Assembly: GCA_023230905.1 (NCBI GenBank)
Contig: JALNWL010000012.1
Location: forward strand, 1-28,538
Direction of reading: 5' to 3'
Origin: Syntrophales bacterium
GTDB lineage: Bacteria > Desulfobacterota > Syntrophia > Syntrophales > UBA2251
DNA length: 28,538 bases
Shown one piece after another: positions 7,851 to 15,714 of this stretch. The position numbers and the translations under genes were made by a program. Each line of letters begins with the position of its first letter. The stretch's first letter is position 1. The notes beneath the pieces are model-generated. The model did not search any database. It was not told the origin of the DNA and worked only from the letters and a program-made list of their open reading frames with translations.

Positions 7851-8585
7851 ATGAACCGGGTTCTGTTGATGAGCGACTTCGACGGGACGATCTGCAGCGT
7901 TGATGTCGGAGACGGACTCGGGGCTCGTTTCGCGGCCCCCGAGTGGCGGGATATTGATCGGGCCTACAACGAGGGCCGGATCGGTTCCCGTCTCGCCTAC
8001 CCGAGGATTGCCGCCCTGATGCGGGGCTTGACCCGGGATCACCTTCTCGCCTTCGCACTCGAGCGGGCACGCCTCGACCCCGGTTTCCCCGCGTTCGTAT
8101 CCTTCTGCCGGGAACGCGGGTATGATTTCATGATCGTATCCGACGGCCTCGATGTGTACATTCGGGCCATCCTCGAACGCGAGGGTTTGGCCGACATCGA
8201 ATTCTACGCCAATGCCGTTTCGTTTCCGGAGGCGGATCGGATCGCCTTCGCCTTCCCGCATGCCAACGTCCGCTGCGGCAAGTGCGGGACGTGCAAGACC
8301 GGGCTTCTCGCCCGACAGCGGCGACGCCATGACCTAATCCTCTATGTCGGGGACGGTCATTCCGACGTATGTCCCGCACAGCACGCCGACGGCGTCTTCG
8401 CCAAGGGCATTCTGCGCGAAAAATGCCTGCTGAACGGGACGCCGTTCCGGTCCTACCGAAACTTCACGGATATCCAGCGCATCCTCGCCGCCGCTGAACC
8501 AGGGGCGCTCGGGAGCATCTGGAAGGACGGGCTTGAGGAAGGCCCGGAGAAAGGGGAAAGACATGTTTCAGGTGGCCTCATATGA
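7851..8585 (+). CDS. HAD-superfamily phosphatase, MtnX-like (HAD-IB)
   Basis: 244 aa. HAD motif I is DFDGT (D9 nucleophile, D11 acid/base), motif II is S97 in IVSDG, motif III lysine is probably K149, and motif IV is GDGHSD (D168, D172), so all catalytic positions are present. A Cys cluster CGKCGTCK (142-149) lies before motif IV; MtnX-like phosphatases have a CG.CK motif at this place. MtnX acts in methionine salvage, but no other salvage gene is present, so the true substrate is open; phosphoserine phosphatase-like activity is an alternative. I chose ATG 7851 over GTG 7839 because the family block starts at once; neither has a strong ribosome site. The end overlaps the next gene by 23 bp. 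Confidence 0.85.
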   Translation: MNRVLLMSDFDGTICSVDVGDGLGARFAAPEWRDIDRAYNEGRIGSRLAYPRIAALMRGLTRDHLLAFALERARLDPGFPAFVSFCRERGYDFMIVSDGLDVYIRAILEREGLADIEFYANAVSFPEADRIAFAFPHANVRCGKCGTCKTGLLARQRRRHDLILYVGDGHSDVCPAQHADGVFAKGILREKCLLNGTPFRSYRNFTDIQRILAAAEPGALGSIWKDGLEEGPEKGERHVSGGLI

Positions 8586-8931
8586 GACCTATTCGGACGG
8601 AAAGGTGATTTTCACCGAAGGAAGCCACGGCGACTGGATTTACGTCGTCGAGGAAGGCGCCGTGGAGATCTCCAAGAAAGACGGAGAACAGAAGGTCGTC
8701 ATCGAAGTGCTGAAACCCGGAGACCTGTTCGGCGAGTTGGCCTACATCGCGAAGATTGCACGCACCGCCACCGCCACCGCGGTCGGTAAAACGGTCATCG
8801 GCATCCTGGATCGGGACTATTTCGACCGGGAGTTCAACAAATTGCCCGGCGACTTCCAGGTCATGTTCAAGACGGTGGCGTTGCGCCTCAAGGCCACCAC
8901 CGAAAAGGTCACCGCAGCGTACCGCGGCTGA
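8563..8931 (+). CDS. stand-alone cyclic-nucleotide-binding (CRP-like cNMP) domain protein
   Basis: 122 aa, just one cNMP-binding beta-roll with its C-terminal helices; no helix-turn-helix, kinase, channel or effector domain follows. The phosphate-binding cassette is visible as FGELAYIAKIARTATATAV, with the conserved Glu and Arg that hold the ribose and cyclic phosphate of cAMP/cGMP, so ligand binding is plausible. KPGDLFGE and FTEGSHGDWIYVVEEGAVEI are typical of the family. The ATG at 8563 follows an A/G-rich AAAGGGGAAAG; it starts inside the HAD gene in another frame. As last gene of the NfeD-slipin operon it could report a nucleotide signal to a partner protein. It is followed by a hairpin at 8934-8956. 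Confidence 0.88.
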   Translation: MFQVASYETYSDGKVIFTEGSHGDWIYVVEEGAVEISKKDGEQKVVIEVLKPGDLFGELAYIAKIARTATATAVGKTVIGILDRDYFDREFNKLPGDFQVMFKTVALRLKATTEKVTAAYRG

Positions 8932-8933
8932 TT

Positions 8934-8956
8934 TCCCGCGAAACGGAAGCGCGGGA
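8934..8956. terminator. hairpin between convergent genes, no T-tract
   Basis: TCCCGCG (8934-8940) pairs with CGCGGGA (8950-8956) around a 9-nt loop, three bases after the stop of the cNMP gene and 50 bp from the hemW stop. It could act in both directions, but neither side has a run of T, so it may instead be an RNA-stabilising 3' hairpin. Confidence 0.35.
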
Positions 8957-9006
8957 CAGATGAACCGTCGACGGACCGGGTCCCGCGTCTGGCAGGTTTC
9001 CCGATC

Positions 9007-10161
9007 TCAGGACAAAAAGCGGGCGAGGAAGTCGGCACAGACGAGCCCCCGGCGTGTGGGTGAAAAACGGTACCCGTCCGCCCGGACGAGCCCTGCCGCG
9101 GCAAGTTGAGCGATCTTGTCGCCCCGCTCCGCGCAAAGATCGAACCCGTACCGCTTCCGGTACGCCTCCATATCAATTCCCTCCCTCGTTCTGAGCCCCA
9201 GGAAAAGGGCCTCCAGACGCAACTGATCCAGCGTGAGTATTTCTTCTCCGGCGATCGGCCGCATCCCGTCCCGCAGGGCCCCGACCCAGGCGTCAAAGTC
9301 GCGAGGATTCCACCAGCGCCGGGTGCCGTCGAAGGAATGGGCGGAGGGACCGAGGCCGAGGTAGGGGGTGTGATCCCAGTATTTGCGGTTATGGCGGGCG
9401 CGGTGATCGTCGTCGCAGGCGAAATTCGACACTTCATAGTGCCGGTAGCCGGCGGCTTCCAGGCGCTCTGAGGTGGTCAGGAAGTATCGGGCCGAAAGGT
9501 CGTCATCGGGAAGGGAGAGCGGAGACAGCGCGAGCGTCGCCGCGAGCGGCGTGTCCGCCTCGAGGGTGAGCTGGTAGCACGACAGATGCTCGGGTTGAAA
9601 GGAAAGGGCGGTCTGGAGACTCGCCAGCCAGCCCCGGAAGGCCGTTCCCGGGTCGCCTCCGGGAGCGGGAAGGCCGTAGATCAAGTCGAGGCCGAGATCG
9701 TCAAAGCCCGCCGCGCGGACAGCGAGAATCGCGTCGCGGCACTGACCGGCGCTATGACGGCGGCCGAGGAAGGCGAGGACGGCGTCGTCGAAGGATTGGC
9801 AGCCGAGGGTGAGGCGATTGACGCCGAGCGCGCGCAGCGTTCGGAGGGCCCTCGCCGTGAGGTCGCCGGGGTTGAGCTCGACCGTGATTTCCGCGTCGTC
9901 GGCGATGACGAACTGTCGTCGCACCGCGTCCAGGATCACCTCCAGGTGCGACGCCCCCAGAATGGACGGTGTTCCGCCGCCCAGGTAAACGGTGTCGATC
10001 CGGGAGAAGGCCTCGCGGTAGAGGGTCATTTCCGCCCGCAGGCTCTTCAGGAAGTCCGGGATGAGGGAAAGATCCGTCCGGGAGTAGAAGCCGCAGTACG
10101 CGCATTTACCGCGGCAAAAGGGGATGTGGAGATAAAGACCGGGCAGGTTTTCCGAGTTCAT
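9007..10161 (-). CDS. hemW: HemW-like radical SAM protein (heme chaperone, formerly oxygen-independent coproporphyrinogen oxidase-like)
   Basis: 384 aa. The radical SAM cluster motif CxxxCxxC is at C16, C20 and C23 (PFCRGKCAYC), followed by YLGGGTPSIL. LGVNRLTLGCQSFDD, LDLIYGLPAPG and YEVSNFACDDDHRARHN are family blocks, and the C-terminal HemW domain runs to the end. HemW proteins bind heme and hand it to respiratory proteins rather than oxidising coproporphyrinogen. I chose ATG 10161, just before the conserved LYLHIPFC; the 68-codon upstream extension overlaps lepA and shows nothing conserved. It lies 65 bp after lepA, the common lepA-hemW pairing. A fourth cysteine, as in true HemN, is not evident near the cluster. 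Confidence 0.94.
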   Translation of the reverse strand: MNSENLPGLYLHIPFCRGKCAYCGFYSRTDLSLIPDFLKSLRAEMTLYREAFSRIDTVYLGGGTPSILGASHLEVILDAVRRQFVIADDAEITVELNPGDLTARALRTLRALGVNRLTLGCQSFDDAVLAFLGRRHSAGQCRDAILAVRAAGFDDLGLDLIYGLPAPGGDPGTAFRGWLASLQTALSFQPEHLSCYQLTLEADTPLAATLALSPLSLPDDDLSARYFLTTSERLEAAGYRHYEVSNFACDDDHRARHNRKYWDHTPYLGLGPSAHSFDGTRRWWNPRDFDAWVGALRDGMRPIAGEEILTLDQLRLEALFLGLRTREGIDMEAYRKRYGFDLCAERGDKIAQLAAAGLVRADGYRFSPTRRGLVCADFLARFLS

Positions 10162-10226
10162 GGTTCCGGTGATCCGGGTGAGGGGCTCGCCGGGTGGGAT
10201 CGCGATATCCGGCGGGACCCTCCCCT

Positions 10227-12023
10227 TCAGTCCGTATCGGATTTGAGGACGGCCAGAAAGGCGCTCTGGGGGATCGACACGTTTCCGATCATCTTCATCC
10301 GTTTCTTGCCCTTTTTCTGCTTTTCCAACAATTTGCGCTTGCGGGAGATGTCGCCGCCGTAGCACTTGGCCGTGACGTCCTTGCGGAAGGCGGAGATGGT
10401 GGAGCGCGAGATGATCTCCCCGCCGATCGCGCCCTGGATCGCGATTTTGAACATCTGGCGGGGGATCTCGTCCTTCAGGCGGTCGCAGGCCTGTACCCCG
10501 CGCGCCCGCGCCCGTTCCCGGTGGACGATCTGGGAAAGGGCGTCCACCTTTTCCCCATTGACGAGGATGTCGAGGAGGACCAGGTTGCTTTCGCGGTAGT
10601 CGATCAGGTCGTAATCGAACGAGCCGTAGCCCTGGGTCACGGACTTGAAGCGGTCGTAGAAGTCGTAGATCACCTCGGCGAGCGGCATTTCGTAGGTCAA
10701 CTCTACCCGGCCCGGGCTCAAATAGTTCATCTGCGAGTTTACGCCGCGCTTTTCCATGCAGAGTTTCATCACCGTGCCCAGATAGCGGTCCGGAAGCATC
10801 ATGACGGCGCGGATGAAGGGCTCTTCGCTTTTGATTATGGAGAGGGGATCCGGGTAGTGCATCGGATTGTCCACCCAGCCGGAGGCGCCGTCCTTCATGA
10901 TGAAACGGTAGCGGACCGAGGGAACCGACAGGATGATGGATAGATCGTACTCCCGCTCCAGGCGCTCCTGCACGACGTCGAGGTGGAGGAGCCCGAGAAA
11001 TCCGCAGCGGAATCCCTGGCCCAGGGCGGCGGAGGAATCCTTCTCGTAGACGAACGAGCCGTCGTTCAACTTGTACTTTTCGAGCGAGACGGCGAGATCC
11101 TCGTAGTCGTCCGAGGCGATGGGGTAGATGGAGGCGAAAACGACAGGCTTGATTTCCTTGAAGCCCGGGAGCGGCGCGGCGCAGGGGCGGTCCTCGTGGG
11201 TGATCGTGTCGCCCGTCCGAACGTCCGAGACGGTCTTGACCCCGGCGATGATGTAGCCCACATCGCCGGCCCGGAGGGCGTCGGCCTTCTCCCGCTGCAA
11301 GCGGAAACGTCCCACTTCTTCGACGCGGTAGGTGGCGTCGTTGTAATGAAAGCGGATGACGTCCCCGGCCTTAAGGGTTCCGGCGAAGAGGCGGCAATGG
11401 ATGACCGTTCCCCGGAAGGCGTCGTATTTCGCGTCGAAGATGAGCGCCGCCAGCGGCGACTCGGGATCGCCGACGGGCGGGGGAATCTGCCGGACGACGG
11501 CCTCCAGGATCGACTCGATCCCCGTTCCCTCCTTGGCGGAGCAGAGGATCGCCGTTTCAGGATCGAGCCCGAGCTCCGAATCGATCTGCGCCTTCACCCG
11601 TTCGATGTCAGCGGAGGGGAGGTCGATCTTGTTGATGACGGGGATGATCGCGAGATCGTTCTCGAGTGCGAGGTAGAGGTTGGCGAGCGTCTGGGCCTGG
11701 ACGCCCTGTGCGGCGTCGACCAGGAGCAGCACGCCCTCGCAGGAGGCGAGCGAGCGCGAGACCTCGTAGGTGAAGTCCACGTGTCCCGGCGTGTCGATCA
11801 GGTTCAGGGTGTAATCCCTGCCGTCAGCCGCCCGGTACGGGAGGGCGATGGCCTGGCTTTTGATCGTGATACCCCGTTCGCGCTCGATGTCCATGTTATC
11901 CAGGATCTGGTCCTGGAAGTTACGGGCGTCGACGACCCCGGTGTACTGGATGAGACGGTCGGCTAGGGTCGATTTCCCGTGGTCGATATGGGCAATGATG
12001 CTGAAATTCCGAATATGCTTCAT
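10227..12023 (-). CDS. lepA: translation elongation factor 4 (LepA)
   Basis: 598 aa, exactly family size. The GTPase motifs are clear: AHIDHGKST (G1), ERGITIKSQA (G2), DTPGHVDF (G3) and NKIDLP (G4). The rest matches EF4 domains 2, 3 and 5 and the LepA-specific C-terminal domain (KCYGGDISRKRKLLEKQKKG). EF4 acts on ribosomes in initiation or under ionic stress. The ATG at 12023 precedes MKHIRNFSIIAHID, the usual start; no strong ribosome site was found in front of it, and 18 upstream in-frame codons look non-conserved. It follows the antiporter gene by 159 bp; whether it has its own promoter there is unclear (only a weak -35/-10 candidate seen). Confidence 0.97.
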   Translation of the reverse strand: MKHIRNFSIIAHIDHGKSTLADRLIQYTGVVDARNFQDQILDNMDIERERGITIKSQAIALPYRAADGRDYTLNLIDTPGHVDFTYEVSRSLASCEGVLLLVDAAQGVQAQTLANLYLALENDLAIIPVINKIDLPSADIERVKAQIDSELGLDPETAILCSAKEGTGIESILEAVVRQIPPPVGDPESPLAALIFDAKYDAFRGTVIHCRLFAGTLKAGDVIRFHYNDATYRVEEVGRFRLQREKADALRAGDVGYIIAGVKTVSDVRTGDTITHEDRPCAAPLPGFKEIKPVVFASIYPIASDDYEDLAVSLEKYKLNDGSFVYEKDSSAALGQGFRCGFLGLLHLDVVQERLEREYDLSIILSVPSVRYRFIMKDGASGWVDNPMHYPDPLSIIKSEEPFIRAVMMLPDRYLGTVMKLCMEKRGVNSQMNYLSPGRVELTYEMPLAEVIYDFYDRFKSVTQGYGSFDYDLIDYRESNLVLLDILVNGEKVDALSQIVHRERARARGVQACDRLKDEIPRQMFKIAIQGAIGGEIISRSTISAFRKDVTAKCYGGDISRKRKLLEKQKKGKKRMKMIGNVSIPQSAFLAVLKSDTD

Positions 12024-12182
12024 GTGCTGTCTGTCCCGGGTAAACGCCCCCTGTCGATGTTCGCGAGGCTTTACCACATTTGGCGGGGCACGTAAAGAGG
12101 GCTGCGAAACGTTCTTCGATTGCGGACGGCGTTGCCCGGGACATGGGGGAGCGGTCGTAAACGCAGAAAGTTCAGGCCGGCG

Positions 12183-14336
12183 CTAAGTGAGTTTCCTTTT
12201 CAGGGCCTCGATGGCGTTCGAACTGCCGATGACGATCAGGTGATCGTCCGGCTGGATGATTTCTGTCGGTGTGGGAGAGGTGATTTTTTCTTCCCCGCGC
12301 CGGATGCCGATGACCGTTACCCCGTGACGTTGCCGGAAGGAAGACTCCGCCAAGGTTGTTCCAATGCAGGACGGCATGGAGTCCACTGAAATCTCATCGA
12401 TCTTGAACGGTTTTGGATGGTCTTCGGCTTCGTCGCTCTGGATCTGGTTGAGGAGGGTTTCCGCCGTTCGGAGTTCATCCGGAGGCCCCATCAGGATGAG
12501 GCGGTCTCCCGGGTAGATCCGGAAATCGGGCCGGGGGTCGTAATGAACTCCGCCCGCGCGGCTGACGGCAAGGATCGAGACACCGGTATCAGAACGCAAC
12601 GAGATGTTTCGCAGTCGTCTGCCGGCAAAAACGGAGCCCGACAGGACGCGAACCTCATGGAAGGCGATTGGCCAGTCCACGGTTTCAGGCAGAACGTCGA
12701 TCGCGTGCGTCAGGGCGTCGGCCGCCTGTTCGGCAGCATCGATAAACGGACGGAATACCACATGAGAACCCGCCTCCTCCAGGCGGACGGCGTCCTCCTC
12801 CGAGGAAGCCGTCACGGCAATCTTGTCTTTGTAGCCCCAAGTCCTCAAAAGTCCGATCAGTCCGAGGTTCAACTCCAAGGAGCGGACGGTGCTCACCACC
12901 CAGCGGGCCTGGTGCAGGGGAAGGCGTTCGTGAATTTCGGGGTCAGCGATATCACCGTACAGGACGGAGATGCCCCGCGCGCGCCATCGCGTCAGTGCGG
13001 CCGGATCGAAGTCAACGCCGATCAAGGTCTTATTCCGGCGCAGGATGTGCTCCGCGAGACTGCTGCCGTAGTTTCCCAATCCGACTTGGATGACGTCCAC
13101 CGTTACGCCCTCCTCAAGACAGCATTGTTCTTCTTCCCGGAACGGATGCCGTCGTTCGAAGAGTTTCAGTGCGCCGGACAGCAGGTTGTAGATCGGTCCG
13201 GAGTAGAGGATCATATAGGTGGAGGCGAAGATGGTCACCACGCCGACGAGCGTGATCAAGCCGCGCGTTTCGGCCGTAATGTGCCCCAGGGAATAGCCGA
13301 GAGCGGCGACGATGAGGGAAAATTCACTGATCTGGGCGACGGTAAGCCCGGCCAGAAAGGACGTCCGGCGGCGGTAACCCATGGCGCCCATGATGATCAG
13401 GACGATCAAGGGGTTTCCGAGGAGGACGAACACGGAAAAAAGAGCCGAAGCCTGGAGTTGCGTGCCGACGGTGGACCACTCTAGGCGGGCGCCGAGATCG
13501 ATGAAGAAGAACAGGAGGAGAAAATCACGCAAACTGGTCAGACGGGCCCCAATTGCGTCGCGATAACCCGTGGAGGCCAGTGAGATCCCGGCCAAAAACG
13601 CCCCGACTTCCTTTCCGAAGCCGAGGAGTTCGCTTGCTGTGGCGAGCAGAATGGCCCACGAGATGGCGAACAGGACCAGCAATTCGGGCACACCGGCCAA
13701 GCGTTGCGTCAGGGGGGTGAGTGCAAATTTCATGAGCAGACCGACCACGATGAGCAGGCCAAGACCCTTGGCCGCGATGGACAGGAAGGTCAAGAGGACA
13801 GAGTCTTGGGCAGCCAGGGTTGATCCCAGTGAGGTGAGCCCGACCAGGGCGAGGATGGCGGCGATGTCCTGGACGATGAGGAAGCCGATGGCAATCTGGC
13901 CGTGCAGGGAGTCGATTTCCTTCTTGTCTGACAAGAGCTTGACGATGATGATCGTACTCGAGAAGGTCAACGCCACTGCGATGTATGCCGCGCTGATCAA
14001 TGTCATCCCGAGTCCCACGGCGATGAGCAGACCGATGGCGGAGGTGAAGACGATCTGGCCGAACCCAGTGGCGAGGGCGACCGGGCCGGTGGTTCGGATC
14101 AGTTGCAAATCAAGCTTGAGCCCGACGATGAACAGGAGCAGGGCGATGCCGATCTGGGCGAGGAGCTCGATTTGGTCATAGCTCTGGACGATCCCGAGGA
14201 CGGAGGGGCCGGCGAGGATCCCGGTCGCGAGGAACATGATGATCAGCGGCTGGCGGAGCTTTTGACCGACGATGGCCAGCAGCGTGGCCAAGCAGAGGAT
14301 GGCGGCGATTTCAAAAAAAATGGATTCTCCGATCAT
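12183..14336 (-). CDS. KefB/CPA2-type cation:proton antiporter with TrkA-N and two TrkA-C domains
   Basis: 717 aa. Residues about 5-390 hold roughly 12 membrane helices of the Na+/H+ exchanger fold; FSSTIIIVKLL, GFLIVQDIAAILAL with its conserved QD and FGKEVGAFLAGISLA are typical of CPA2 members. A cytosolic RCK/TrkA-N domain starts near 412 with the nucleotide-binding GLGNYGSS and acidic GVDFD. Two TrkA-C domains follow (about 560-630 and 640-717), one more than in minimal KefB. Likely substrate is K+ (or Na+), gated by NAD(H) or another nucleotide. TTG 14339 precedes ATG 14336; I chose the ATG, with AAGAAGG a few bases before it. Promoter at 14428-14456. Confidence 0.94.
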   Translation of the reverse strand: MIGESIFFEIAAILCLATLLAIVGQKLRQPLIIMFLATGILAGPSVLGIVQSYDQIELLAQIGIALLLFIVGLKLDLQLIRTTGPVALATGFGQIVFTSAIGLLIAVGLGMTLISAAYIAVALTFSSTIIIVKLLSDKKEIDSLHGQIAIGFLIVQDIAAILALVGLTSLGSTLAAQDSVLLTFLSIAAKGLGLLIVVGLLMKFALTPLTQRLAGVPELLVLFAISWAILLATASELLGFGKEVGAFLAGISLASTGYRDAIGARLTSLRDFLLLFFFIDLGARLEWSTVGTQLQASALFSVFVLLGNPLIVLIIMGAMGYRRRTSFLAGLTVAQISEFSLIVAALGYSLGHITAETRGLITLVGVVTIFASTYMILYSGPIYNLLSGALKLFERRHPFREEEQCCLEEGVTVDVIQVGLGNYGSSLAEHILRRNKTLIGVDFDPAALTRWRARGISVLYGDIADPEIHERLPLHQARWVVSTVRSLELNLGLIGLLRTWGYKDKIAVTASSEEDAVRLEEAGSHVVFRPFIDAAEQAADALTHAIDVLPETVDWPIAFHEVRVLSGSVFAGRRLRNISLRSDTGVSILAVSRAGGVHYDPRPDFRIYPGDRLILMGPPDELRTAETLLNQIQSDEAEDHPKPFKIDEISVDSMPSCIGTTLAESSFRQRHGVTVIGIRRGEEKITSPTPTEIIQPDDHLIVIGSSNAIEALKRKLT

Positions 14337-14427
14337 CAAGACCTTCTTGTCGGGTTAGGGTGATCCGACGCGACGATGTCCAGCGGATGTTCCTGTGAAG
14401 CGGTGGCATTGCCGGTCAAGACACTGC

Positions 14428-14456
14428 ATTATAAACGACAGATTATGTGCCGTCCA
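14428..14456 (-). promoter_or_regulatory. sigma70-type promoter of the antiporter gene
   Basis: On the minus strand, TGGACG (14451-14456), 17 nt, then a perfect TATAAT (14428-14433). The predicted leader is about 85 nt. It sits between the antiporter start and the adk terminator, in a 259-bp gap where nothing else is recognised. Confidence 0.55.
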
Positions 14457-14513
14457 GCGGAAACGGCGAAAAGGTGAGCCCGGGACGATCCGGTCTTGGA
14501 ATCGGCGGGACGG

Positions 14514-14545
14514 AAAAAAGCCGCCCTCCCGGAGGGGAGGGCGGC
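14514..14545 (-). terminator. rho-independent terminator of adk
   Basis: Ten-base perfect stem GCCGCCCTCC / GGAGGGCGGC (14536-14545 and 14520-14529 on the plus strand), six-base loop, followed on the minus strand by six T (plus-strand A at 14514-14519). It lies 50 bp past the adk stop in the reading direction. Confidence 0.9.
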
Positions 14546-14595
14546 TCATGATCGGATCATCGAACCCGGCGTTTTGGGCCTGCGTGCAGATGGCC

Positions 14596-15270
14596 TCAGG
14601 CGAGTTTCTGCAGGAGGTCTTCGGAAACCTCCTTGACGCCAGGGGCACCGTCGACGCCGATGACCCGGGTTCGCTGCCGGAAGTAATTCACCGCGGCGAG
14701 CGTGCCCGTCTTCGTGTCGTAATAGATCCCGTGGCGCTTGTCGATCGCGGCTTCATCCTGATCGTCGGCGCGTGTGGTGAGCTTGTCGCTGCCGCAGACG
14801 CGGCAGACGATCTTCCCGTCCTTTTCCGCCGGCTTGATCGCGTCGATATAGATGTTGTTAGGATGGTTGTTGTCGGTGGCGCAGAGGCGTCGGCCCATGA
14901 TGCGCTGTTTGGCGATGGCGCGGTCGAGGATGATCTCGATCACGTAGTCGAGCTTGATGTTCGCCTGGTTCAGGGCCTTGTCCAGGGCCTCGGCCTGCGC
15001 CAGGTTGCGGGGGAAGCCGTCCAGCAGCCAACCCTTCTCGCAGTCCGGCTGCTGAAGGCGGTCCAGGATCATGGGGACGGTGATCCCGTCGGGGACCAGC
15101 TCCCCCTTATCGATAAATTCTTTAGCCTTTTTGCCAAGATCCGTTCCACCCTTAATGTTTTCTCTGAAGATAACGCCGGTTTCGATGTGCGGGACGCCGT
15201 ACTTCTTCTGGACAATCGCGCCTTGGGTGCCCTTGCCGCTGCCGTTCGGTCCAAAGATCAGAATGTTCAT
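14596..15270 (-). CDS. adk: adenylate kinase
   Basis: 224 aa. Interconverts AMP + ATP and 2 ADP. The P-loop reads GPNGSGKGTQ instead of the common GPPGAGKGTQ, a variant I recall from Deltaproteobacteria. AMP-binding and catalytic blocks follow: TGVIFRENIKGGTDLGKKAKEFIDKGELVPD and GWLLDGFPRNLAQAEALD. The LID region is the long type and contains CRVCGSDK plus an earlier Cys (RRLCATDN), so it may bind zinc, though only three clear Cys ligands are seen. ATG 15270 starts the conserved MNILIFG; AAAGGAG lies about 10 nt upstream. It has its own promoter, a long structured leader and a strong terminator, so it is largely an independent unit. Confidence 0.96.
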   Translation of the reverse strand: MNILIFGPNGSGKGTQGAIVQKKYGVPHIETGVIFRENIKGGTDLGKKAKEFIDKGELVPDGITVPMILDRLQQPDCEKGWLLDGFPRNLAQAEALDKALNQANIKLDYVIEIILDRAIAKQRIMGRRLCATDNNHPNNIYIDAIKPAEKDGKIVCRVCGSDKLTTRADDQDEAAIDKRHGIYYDTKTGTLAAVNYFRQRTRVIGVDGAPGVKEVSEDLLQKLA

Positions 15271-15360
15271 CCTTGTGCTGCTCCTTTCAACGGAAAGTGG
15301 ATTCGGGACCGGCGCGACTGTCGGGATTGAATCGGGTTGCATGCGCGCCCGCCCGTGATG

Positions 15361-15420
15361 GGAGGTCGGGGACCACCCCCGGATCGGGATCGATCCCGCA
15401 CCGGGGCGGTCGAGCCCTCC
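15361..15420 (-). repeat. 60-bp imperfect inverted repeat in the adk leader
   Basis: Nested arms: GGAGG/CCTCC (15361-15365 / 15416-15420), GACC/GGTC (15371-15374 / 15408-15411), CCCCGG/CCGGGG (15377-15382 / 15401-15406) and a central perfect 14-bp palindrome CGGGATCGATCCCG (15385-15398). In the transcript from 15433 it would form a long interrupted hairpin ending about 90 nt before the adk ATG. There is no T-tract on either side, so it is not a standard terminator. Confidence 0.6.
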
Positions 15421-15432
15421 AAAAGCCGACCC

Positions 15433-15461
15433 CTTATAATGGATCGTCTCCGATTTGGCAA
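15433..15461 (-). promoter_or_regulatory. sigma70-type promoter of adk
   Basis: On the minus strand, TTGCCA (15456-15461), a 17-nt spacer, and TATAAG (15433-15438). The predicted start is near 15426, giving a leader of about 155 nt that contains the inverted repeat at 15361-15420. Confidence 0.6.
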
Positions 15462-15476
15462 ACGGAATTTACGAAC

Positions 15477-15491
15477 GGGGCGGACCGCCCC
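15477..15491. repeat. GC-rich inverted repeat downstream of fmdB
   Basis: GGGGCGG-A-CCGCCCC, 14 bp after the fmdB stop and just before the adk promoter. It may form a small hairpin at the end of the fmdB transcript; there is no T-tract, so its role as terminator is uncertain. Confidence 0.3.
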
Positions 15492-15504
15492 GGGATCAGT
15501 GACC

Positions 15505-15714
15505 TCAGGTGGGTCCGCAGGAGGTGGCGGAGCAGGTGCCGCAGCCGGCGCCGCCCGCGGTGTTGCCGATCTTCCCAGCGAAGGCCGACAGCAGGCGCTT
15601 CGTCCGGCGGGAATGGCAGGCGGGACAGGGGGCGCCGGTCTGGGCATCACCCGGGCGGAAGAGGACTTCGAAGACGTTCTTGCACTTTTTGCATTCAAAC
15701 TCGTAAATGGGCAT
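15505..15714 (-). CDS. FmdB-family zinc ribbon protein
   Basis: 69 aa. Starts with MPIYEFECKKCKNVFEVL, the hallmark of the FmdB/CxxC_CxxC_SSSS family. Two CxxC knuckles (C8/C11 and C30/C33) should bind one zinc. The Gly-rich tail carries three more cysteines (C58, C61, C66; GCGTCSATSCGPT), seen in many proteins of this family. Function is unknown; the name comes from a suggested regulator of formamidase genes, which is not applicable here. GAGGGG lies 7 nt before the ATG. An upstream extension to 15771 is not conserved. Transcribed in the same direction as adk, but adk appears to have its own promoter. Confidence 0.9.
   Translation of the reverse strand: MPIYEFECKKCKNVFEVLFRPGDAQTGAPCPACHSRRTKRLLSAFAGKIGNTAGGAGCGTCSATSCGPT

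Noticed and set aside
10983..11966. A 327-codon plus-strand frame opposite lepA
   Set aside because: LepA motifs on the minus strand are complete; this frame is its GC-driven shadow.
12024..12182. Possible promoter or terminator between the antiporter and lepA genes
   Set aside because: Only a weak TTTACG-N17-TAAAGC pair and no stem with a T-run were found; the evidence is too thin to call either.
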